Assembly (NCBI GenBank): GCA_902805985.1
Contig: CADCUW010000500.1
Location: forward strand, 1 to 11,802
Direction of reading: 5' to 3'
Length of the DNA: 11,802 nt
Source: an uncultured Rubrobacteraceae bacterium
GTDB lineage: Bacteria > Actinomycetota > Rubrobacteria > Rubrobacterales > Rubrobacteraceae
Shown here: piece after piece, positions 7,120 through 11,802 of the stretch
Numbering within the stretch: the first letter of the stretch is position 1
Layout: each line of letters opens with the position of its first letter
Notes under the pieces: model-generated
Seen by the model: the letters and a program-made list of their open reading frames with translations, nothing else
Databases searched by the model: none
What the model was told of the DNA's origin: nothing
Translations under genes and position numbers: made by a program

Positions 7120-7128
7120 GGGCCGGGT

Positions 7129-7935
7129 CTACAGGTACCAGGCCACGAGCATCCAGACGACGATCAGGGCGAGCGCCAGCCAGTCCGAGGGGTCGGCCTT
7201 CATGACGCGGAGCTTGGTGCGGCCCCGGCCGCCGCGGTAGCTGCGGGTGTTCATGGCCGTGGTGAGGGTGTCGGCGCGGGCGAAGCCGCTGATGAAGATG
7301 GGTACCAGGAGACGTCCGAGGCGGCGGGCGCGGGTCACGGCGCCGCCCTCGTCGAAGGGGACGCCTCGGGCGGTCTGGGCGCGGGCGAGGCGCTCTATCT
7401 CCTCTATAAAGATGGGGACGAACTTTATGGCGATGACGAAGACGAGGACCATCTCGTTGACGGGCAAACGGAGGCGTTGGAGCGGGGCGAAGAGGAGCTC
7501 CAGGCCGTTGGTGAGGTCCACGAGCGAGGTCGTGAGCATCAGCATCGTGGTGACGTGGTAAAGGAAGATCACGCGCAGCCCCAGGATGCCGGCCGTGTAG
7601 AGCCCCTCGGTAGAGACCGAGAGTATCCCCCATCTCCAGAGGTAGTTTGACGCCTCCCCTGGGTAGAAGAGGACCTGGAAAACCAGGATAAAGAGGAGGA
7701 AGGCGAGAAAGAACTGCGAGCCGCGCAAGATAAAACCGAGTGGGATGCGGGAGACGATCTGTATGAGGGCGAGCAGCAAGAACACCGCCATGAAACCGAG
7801 AAAGTCCCCGATCAAGAACGACGCGACCACGAATACGAACGTGATAACGAGCTTGATGCGCGCGTCCATGCGGTGGATAAACGAGCCCGTGTCCACGTAT
7901 TGTCCGAAGATGACGTTGCGCTGGAGCTCGAGCAC
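7129..7935 (-). CDS. ecfT: ECF transporter transmembrane subunit EcfT
   Basis: This 268-residue integral membrane subunit couples the two ATPases to the substrate-binding S component in an energy-coupling-factor vitamin or metal importer. Hydrophobic segments lie at about 28-62, 74-91, 116-135, 162-178 and 250-267. The two coupling motifs lie in the cytoplasmic helices: AQTARGVPF with ARG at 189-191, and AMNTRSYRGG with TRS at 230-232. The second is usually ARG, so TRS is a mild departure that keeps the Arg contacting the ATPase. GTG start at 7935 shares its first base with the TAG of ecfA2 (TAGTG), so translation is coupled. Length and position as the last gene fit the family. Confidence 0.92.
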   Translation of the reverse strand: MLELQRNVIFGQYVDTGSFIHRMDARIKLVITFVFVVASFLIGDFLGFMAVFLLLALIQIVSRIPLGFILRGSQFFLAFLLFILVFQVLFYPGEASNYLWRWGILSVSTEGLYTAGILGLRVIFLYHVTTMLMLTTSLVDLTNGLELLFAPLQRLRLPVNEMVLVFVIAIKFVPIFIEEIERLARAQTARGVPFDEGGAVTRARRLGRLLVPIFISGFARADTLTTAMNTRSYRGGRGRTKLRVMKADPSDWLALALIVVWMLVAWYL

Positions 7936-8810
7936 TACGCGGCCCCCCCGACCCTCTTCACGAGCTCGGCTTCGAGCTCGTCCTCGGTGAGGAGGTCCGT
8001 CGGGAAGCCCGGGAAGAGCTTGCGCATCTCCTGGGCCCCGAGCACGGGTTCCGGGAGCGTAATGTCGAGTTGCGCGAGCCTGTCGGCCTCGCGGAGCACC
8101 TCGCGCACAGGTCCATCCATCGCGACCCTCCCGTCGTCGAGAACGACGAATCGGTCGCAGAGCAGGCTCGCGTCGGTGAGGCTGGCGGAGCAGACGATCA
8201 GGGTGAGGTCCCTGTCCCTCTGGAGCCGGATCAGGAGCTCCAGAAGCTCGCGCCGCCCGCGCGGGTCGAGGCCGGCCATCGGCTCGTCGAGCACGAGGAC
8301 GGGCGTGCGCATGGCGAGCACCCCGGCTATGGCGACGCGGCGGCGCTGCCCCCCGGAGAGGGCGTGGACATAGCGCAGCCGGTACTCGGGGTAGGGGAGC
8401 CCTAGAGTGTTCAGGCTCTCTTCGACCCGCGCGCGGGTCTCGGCGGCGGGTAGGCCTGCGGCGGTCGGGCCGAAGGCCACGTCCGCGCCGACGACGCTCT
8501 CGATGATCTGGGAGTCCGGCCGCTGGAAGACGATGCCGATCTCCCGCCGCAGCCTGGCCCTGTCGTAGCCCGGCTCGGCGATGTCCCGCCCCTCGTAGAA
8601 GACCTGCCCCGGCTTCACGCGCAGCAGGTGGGCGAAAGAGTCCACGATAGTGGACTTCCCGGACTGGGTGGCGCCCACTATCCCGACCCGCTCCCCGCGC
8701 CGGATCTCGAAAGAGACGTCCCGGATCGCCTCGCCCGCCCGTGGCGTCCCTTCGAGGTAGGTGTACGCGAAGTTGCGCAGCTCCAGGACCGGCGCCCCGT
8801 CTTCCATCAT
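7935..8810 (-). CDS. ecfA2: ECF transporter ATP-binding subunit, second ATPase (EcfA2-like)
   Basis: This 291-residue ABC ATPase of the CbiO/EcfA type powers vitamin uptake with EcfA1 and EcfT. The Walker A GATQSGKST (46-54) has Gln49 where Gly is usual (GxTGSGKST). The Q-loop Gln is at 96, the signature LSGGQ at 151-155, Walker B VLVLDE at 171-176 with the catalytic Glu176, and D-loop AGLD at 179-182. The H-loop reads IVCSASLTD, placing Ala209 where the switch His is expected. A C-terminal extension after 235 is typical of EcfA proteins. The start ATG at 8810 overlaps the TGA of ecfA1 (ATGA); a second ATG follows directly. The frame extends far upstream over ecfA1 but that part is an out-of-frame shadow. 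EcfA1/EcfA2 naming is by gene order. Confidence 0.92.
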   Translation of the reverse strand: MMEDGAPVLELRNFAYTYLEGTPRAGEAIRDVSFEIRRGERVGIVGATQSGKSTIVDSFAHLLRVKPGQVFYEGRDIAEPGYDRARLRREIGIVFQRPDSQIIESVVGADVAFGPTAAGLPAAETRARVEESLNTLGLPYPEYRLRYVHALSGGQRRRVAIAGVLAMRTPVLVLDEPMAGLDPRGRRELLELLIRLQRDRDLTLIVCSASLTDASLLCDRFVVLDDGRVAMDGPVREVLREADRLAQLDITLPEPVLGAQEMRKLFPGFPTDLLTEDELEAELVKRVGGAA

Positions 8811-9658
8811 GCCGGGGGGTCGGCGGGAGCCCCGATGGCGACAGAGAGGGCGGCCCGCAGACCCACCTCGTCCAGGACGTCGCCCTCCAGATGGATTCCG
8901 CGGGCGCGCAGGCGGTGGGCGAGGCTCGCGGCCAGGGGGACGTCCAGGCCGACCTCCCGCAGGCGCTCGACGTGGCGGAAGACCTCCGCGGGGGTACCGT
9001 CCAGGATCTTGCGCCCCGAGTCCATCACCACGACCCGGTCGAAGAGCGAGGCCTCGTGCATCGAGTGGGTGACGTGCAGGACCCCCATGCCCTCGCGGCG
9101 GTTGAAGTCCCTGATCGTGGACACCAGGCGCATCGCGACCGGGACGGGGAGGAGCGAGGTTGGCTCGTCCAGGATCAGGAACCGCGGGCGCATCGCCAGT
9201 GCCCCGGCTATCGCGACCCGCTGCTTCTGGCCCGAGGAGAGGTCCTCTATCAGGCGCCCCCGGATCCCCGTGAGCCCTAGCGCGCCGAGCGACGACTCGA
9301 CCCTCTCCCCTATCTCCGCCCGCGGTAACCCCAGGTTCTCGGGCCCGAAGGCCACGTCGTCCTCGACCCGGTTCATGACGAGTTGGTCGTCGGGGTCTTG
9401 GAAGACGACGGAGACCTTGCGCCGAACCTCCCACTGGTTTGCCCCGTTCACGAGGACGCCGTCTATCCGGATCTCGCCCTCCGTCGGGTACTGGATGGCC
9501 GTGAGCAGTTTGACGAGCGTGCTCTTGCCCGAGCCGTTGTGGCCGATGATCGCGACGAACTGCCCCGGTTCCACGCGCAGGTCCAGGTCGCGCAGAGCTG
9601 GCACCGCGTCCTCCTCGCCCGTGCGGTAGGAGAAGGAGAGGCCCTCTATCTCGATCAC
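8807..9658 (-). CDS. ecfA1: ECF transporter ATP-binding subunit, first ATPase (EcfA1-like)
   Basis: This 283-residue EcfA/CbiO-type ATPase has Walker A GHNGSGKST (39-47), Q-loop Gln87, signature LSSGQ (140-144), Walker B LILDE (161-165) and H-loop His198 in HVTHSMHE. The D-loop, normally TSxLD, reads TSLLP (167-171), so the conserved Asp is Pro171. Walker A, B and H-loop are therefore canonical while the elements facing the partner's site are altered. GTG at 9658 begins the typical strand VIEIEGLSFSY and lies 16 nt after the S-component stop. No strong Shine-Dalgarno is visible; the longer frame to 9745 overlaps the S-component gene and adds atypical sequence. It ends in an ATGA overlap with ecfA2. 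Confidence 0.92.
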   Translation of the reverse strand: MIEIEGLSFSYRTGEEDAVPALRDLDLRVEPGQFVAIIGHNGSGKSTLVKLLTAIQYPTEGEIRIDGVLVNGANQWEVRRKVSVVFQDPDDQLVMNRVEDDVAFGPENLGLPRAEIGERVESSLGALGLTGIRGRLIEDLSSGQKQRVAIAGALAMRPRFLILDEPTSLLPVPVAMRLVSTIRDFNRREGMGVLHVTHSMHEASLFDRVVVMDSGRKILDGTPAEVFRHVERLREVGLDVPLAASLAHRLRARGIHLEGDVLDEVGLRAALSVAIGAPADPPA

Positions 9659-9674
9659 GGCGCCGCGACCGTCT

Positions 9675-10274
9675 CTAGTAGCGTCGCTCTTCGCCGGCGT
9701 CCGTCTCGGCGGCTGTGGTCCGTCCGCTGCGGACGAGCAGCACACCCCGGACGACCACGACCGTGACGACGGCCGCGAGGACCGCCTCGACCAGCGCCTG
9801 CGGCACTATGGGCACGACCGCGGCCAGCGGCAGATACCCGAGCAGGACGGCCATCCCGATGACGCCCACCGTGTTGGTCAGAGAGCCGAGCACGCCGGCG
9901 GCGGCCGAGGCGAGGTCCAGGCTGACGTTCCTCAGACCGACGAAGACGGCCCAGGCGACCACCCCAATTACAAGGCGCGGCAAGATCGAGACCAGGGGGT
10001 TCCTGAAGAACGGCACCTCGGCCTGGATGAAGGAGAAGACGCCGAAGATCAGGCCCACGATCGTGCCGACGACCGGCCCTTCGAGGGCGCCGCCCAAGAT
10101 GACGGGCACGTGAAGGATCGTGGCGTTGCCGGCGAGGTTCGGGACGGGGATGAAGCCCAGGCGGGTGGCGCCGAGGAAGATCGCGATCCCGCCGAGTATC
10201 CCGGCTATAACTATCTGGCGCACGCTGAGGCCTAACACCGAGCCCCTACTCTCGCTTCCCGAACCCGTCGTCAT
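9675..10274 (-). CDS. ECF transporter S component, substrate unknown
   Basis: This 199-residue substrate-capture membrane protein has about six hydrophobic segments (17-36, 52-62, 66-84, 95-114, 122-149, 151-182). The conserved-looking core FIPVPNLAGNATILHVP (41-57) followed by LEGPVVGTIVGLIFG (64-78) is typical of uncharacterised S components related to the riboflavin/pantothenate-type group. The helix-1 coupling motif AxxxA is not obvious; AGILGG (24-29) is the nearest candidate. ATG at 10274 has a strong AAGGAGG 7-8 nt upstream. It is the first gene of the S-A1-A2-T operon, so this module is dedicated to one substrate, not a shared T/A cassette alone. No riboswitch fits in the 84-nt gap before it, so the vitamin cannot be inferred from regulation. 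Neighbouring M20 peptidase and SDR genes do not settle it either. Confidence 0.85.
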   Translation of the reverse strand: MTTGSGSESRGSVLGLSVRQIVIAGILGGIAIFLGATRLGFIPVPNLAGNATILHVPVILGGALEGPVVGTIVGLIFGVFSFIQAEVPFFRNPLVSILPRLVIGVVAWAVFVGLRNVSLDLASAAAGVLGSLTNTVGVIGMAVLLGYLPLAAVVPIVPQALVEAVLAAVVTVVVVRGVLLVRSGRTTAAETDAGEERRY

Positions 10275-10290
10275 GCGTGCTCCTCCTTCT

Positions 10291-10306
10291 TCCGGCCTCC
10301 GCCGGA
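10291..10306 (-). promoter_or_regulatory. Leader hairpin before the S-component ribosome binding site
   Basis: tccggc (10291-10296) and gccgga (10301-10306) form a perfect 6-bp stem around a 4-nt loop that reads GGAG on the transcript. It lies directly upstream of the AAGGAGG site of the S-component gene. A second hairpin, cttcg/cgaag (10312-10316 / 10322-10326), overlaps the -10 box. A regulatory role is possible but unproven. Confidence 0.35.
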
Positions 10307-10324
10307 GAGGTCTTCGACGGCCGA

Positions 10325-10353
10325 AGTATCCGCAGCTATGTGCGAACTGTCAA
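10325..10353 (-). promoter_or_regulatory. Near-consensus sigma-70-type promoter of the ECF operon
   Basis: On the minus strand, a perfect -35 TTGACA (10353-10348) is followed after exactly 17 bp by GATACT (10330-10325), which matches TATAAT at 4 of 6 positions. Transcription would start near 10318, giving a leader of about 44 nt that contains the hairpin at 10306-10291 and the strong Shine-Dalgarno. The element begins 5 nt after the SDR stop codon, so the ECF operon can be transcribed independently of the SDR/peptidase genes. Confidence 0.65.
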
Positions 10354-10358
10354 ACGGG

Positions 10359-11141
10359 CTACAGGGGCGGCGTGAAGCGGCCGTCGGCGGCGGTCCAGCC
10401 GCCGTCGACGAGCATGAAGGCACCTGTTACGTAGGAGCTCGCGTCGGAGGCGAGGTAGACCACCATCCCAACCATCTCGTGCGGCTGCGCCCACCGGCCG
10501 AGGATGCTCTTGTTCGCGTAGGCGCCGTACCAGTCGGGGCTCTCCTTGATCTGGGCGGTAAGCGGCGTCTCCACGATGCCGGGTGCTACGGCGTTGGCCC
10601 GCACGCCCCGCGGCCCGAGCTCCGCAGCCAACGCTCGCAACATCTGGACCGTCCCCGACTTGGTCGCGGCATAGATTCCCTGCCCCGGCTCGACGACCTG
10701 ACCCCTGATGCTTGAGAAGGCGATGATGCTCCCCGAACCGCGTTCGGCCATGCCCCTCCCGAACTCCCGGCACAGCCGGAAAGTTCCCTTCAGGTTCAGA
10801 TCTATGATCTTGTCGAACTCCTCGTCGGTGATCTCCAACAGGGGCTTGCGGACGTTGACGCTCGGCGTGCTCACGAGCACGTCGGGCGCCCCGATCCTCC
10901 CCGCCACCGCCGCGACGCTCTCTGAGTCCAGCATGTCCAGCCCGACGGCGACGGCCTTACCGTCGTTCTCCCTGATGCCGTCAGCCGTCGCCTCGGCGGC
11001 CGAGGCGTTCACGTCCGCCGCGAACACCTCGGCCCCGAACGCGGCGAGGCCCCTGGCGCTCGCCTCGCCGATGCCGCTGCCCGCCCCGACGACGAGGGCG
11101 GTCTTTCCCGTAAGGTCGAACATGGCGCTGTAGTCGAACAA
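10359..11141 (-). CDS. SDR-family NAD-dependent oxidoreductase, TTG start
   Basis: This is a 260-residue classical-length short-chain dehydrogenase/reductase. The cofactor loop is GAGSGIG (19-25); Asp43 after the second strand (AADVNAS) favours NAD over NADP. The catalytic residues are Asn116 (DLNLKG), Ser143/144, Tyr157 and Lys161 (YAATK). The usual NNAG motif reads STPS (91-94), an unusual variant. The C-terminus LVDGGWTAADGRF is common in this fold. I place the start at TTG 11141: AAAGGA lies 6 nt upstream, and the resulting MFDYSAMFDLTGK fits related proteins that begin with FDY before the cofactor strand. The ATG at 11123 has no Shine-Dalgarno. The TTG is 2 nt after the stop of the M20 peptidase gene, so the two are co-translated. 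Substrate is unknown; sugar alcohols or 3-oxoacyl compounds are both possible for such enzymes. Confidence 0.88.
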   Translation of the reverse strand: MFDYSAMFDLTGKTALVVGAGSGIGEASARGLAAFGAEVFAADVNASAAEATADGIRENDGKAVAVGLDMLDSESVAAVAGRIGAPDVLVSTPSVNVRKPLLEITDEEFDKIIDLNLKGTFRLCREFGRGMAERGSGSIIAFSSIRGQVVEPGQGIYAATKSGTVQMLRALAAELGPRGVRANAVAPGIVETPLTAQIKESPDWYGAYANKSILGRWAQPHEMVGMVVYLASDASSYVTGAFMLVDGGWTAADGRFTPPL

Positions 11142-11143
11142 GA

Positions 11144-11802
11144 TCAGTCCTTTCCGTAGGCGTAGTACATGGCGGTCGCGGCGTAGAGCTTGCAGGCGGC
11201 GAGGAGCTCGTCCTCGTCCACCCACTCGTCCTTGTGGTGCGGGATCTCCCGGTTCCCGGCCCCCGTCGTGACTATCGGGACGCCGGCCCAGGCGTGAAGA
11301 AACGTCCCGTCGGTGGCGCCCGGCACGCCGTCGTAGCGCGGCTCCTGACCGGTGAGACTACGGTAGGCGAGATCCATCGCCCTGACCAGCGGCTCGTCCC
11401 TCGGGGTCTCCGTCGGGGGACGTTCCTCGATTACCTCCAGCGTCGCGTCGAAGTCAGGGTCCTCGGATGAGAGACGGGAGAGGATGCCCCGGAGTTTGCC
11501 TACGAGTTCTTCATGGGACTGGGCTGGGGTGGTGCGGACGTCGAGGGCGAGGTAGGCGCTCGCGGGTACGACGTTGATCTGGGCCTCCCCGCAATCCGGC
11601 CCCATAAAGATCGTCGGCGTCAGGCTCGGGAAACCAAGGAAAGGGTGCTCGCCGTGACGCTTCATCTCTTCCCGTTCCAGTTCCTCGACCTCCACCACGA
11701 ACCTTGCCGCGCGGGTTACGGGGTTGACGCCGCTCAGGGGCATAGCACCATGGGCCATCCGGCCCCGCACCGTGACCTCGACGCGCATGGCGCCCTTCTG
11801 CT
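11144..11802 (-). CDS. M20-family metallopeptidase/amidohydrolase, 5' part outside window (partial)
   Basis: About 219 C-terminal residues are visible; the frame is open at the right edge (QKGAMRVEVTVRG). They begin in the M20 dimerisation domain with RMAHGAMPLSGVNPV, the GxxxHGxxPxxGxN pattern of ArgE/DapE/CPG2-like enzymes, and return to the catalytic domain with GATDGTFLH and IPHHKDEWVDEDE, the latter carrying the C-terminal zinc-ligand His. The enzyme hydrolyses an N-acyl or peptide bond, but substrate (acetylornithine, succinyl-diaminopimelate, other N-acyl amino acids or dipeptides) cannot be told from this half. The internal ATG at 11788 is not the start, since the domain is entered mid-fold. 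It is the first visible gene of the unit with the SDR. Confidence 0.88.
   Translation of the reverse strand, partial: QKGAMRVEVTVRGRMAHGAMPLSGVNPVTRAARFVVEVEELEREEMKRHGEHPFLGFPSLTPTIFMGPDCGEAQINVVPASAYLALDVRTTPAQSHEELVGKLRGILSRLSSEDPDFDATLEVIEERPPTETPRDEPLVRAMDLAYRSLTGQEPRYDGVPGATDGTFLHAWAGVPIVTTGAGNREIPHHKDEWVDEDELLAACKLYAATAMYYAYGKD

Larger units (their letters stand above)
6671..7128. other. Convergent intergenic region, 458 bp
   Basis: This stretch separates the 3' ends of leucine dehydrogenase (plus) and the ECF operon (minus). It is less GC-rich in patches and carries several short inverted repeats: an imperfect palindrome ggatcggccaatcc at 6671-6684, an imperfect hairpin aaaggcc/ggccctt near 6719-6734, GGTCAGGTGACC at 7021-7032 followed by a T run, and the perfect 9-bp hairpin at 7097-7119. 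No tRNA, IS end or known RNA was recognised. A doubtful small ORF on the minus strand is listed separately. Confidence 0.6.

Noticed and set aside
8811..9434. N-terminal extension of the ecfA2 frame over ecfA1.
   Set aside because: It is a same-strand out-of-frame shadow of ecfA1; the ABC domain begins at ATG 8810, in an ATGA overlap.
10275..10358. A vitamin riboswitch (TPP, FMN, cobalamin and similar) before the S component.
   Set aside because: The gap is only 84 nt, part of it is promoter, and no conserved riboswitch core is visible.
1..11802. tRNA, rRNA, CRISPR array, insertion sequence or prophage genes.
   Set aside because: No cloverleaf with a TPsiC-like box, no regularly spaced repeats, no transposase or integrase motif and no terminal inverted repeats were seen.

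Overview
The window is GC-rich, densely packed bacterial chromosome with GTG/TTG starts, stop/start overlaps and long antisense shadow frames. The gene set (actinobacterial-type biotin-dependent acyl-CoA carboxylase with a small epsilon-like subunit, Leu/Val-type amino acid dehydrogenase, ECF vitamin transporter) and the probable leaderless promoter suggest a deep-branching high-GC actinobacterium, for example a Rubrobacter-like lineage. That placement is inference; no rRNA or marker gene is present.

Left block (1-5453, all minus strand, transcribed right to left): a tightly spaced operon of a propionyl/acetyl-CoA carboxylase beta subunit (pccB-like), a five-span membrane protein of unknown function, an epsilon-like small subunit, a fused biotin carboxylase/BCCP alpha subunit, a degenerate RtcB-like protein that has lost the metal-binding and guanylylation residues, and a hypothetical protein cut by the window edge. 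Gaps are +5, -4, 0, +13 and +1 nt. A TGN-TAGAAT extended -10 element ends 8 nt before the pccB ATG, so the transcript is probably leaderless.

Centre (5454-6670): a 110-bp divergent promoter region, then leucine dehydrogenase on the plus strand. Oxidative deamination of branched-chain amino acids next to a propionyl-CoA-type carboxylase fits Val/Ile/Leu catabolism, in which propionyl-CoA is an end product. Positions 6671-7128 lie between convergent units and hold only a doubtful small membrane ORF and hairpins.

Right block (7129-11802, minus strand): an M20-family metallopeptidase (5' part outside the window) and an SDR oxidoreductase with a TTG start form one unit. They are followed by a complete group II-style ECF importer operon in the order S component, EcfA1, EcfA2, EcfT. 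A near-consensus promoter (TTGACA, 17 bp, GATACT) sits between the SDR and S-component genes. The two ATPases are asymmetric: the unusual residues I see (EcfA2 Walker A and H-loop, EcfA1 signature and D-loop) all fall on the same composite ATP site.

The observations most worth following are the RtcB-like pseudoenzyme inside a carboxylase operon and the asymmetric ATP sites of the ECF transporter. No mobile element, CRISPR array, tRNA or rRNA was seen.
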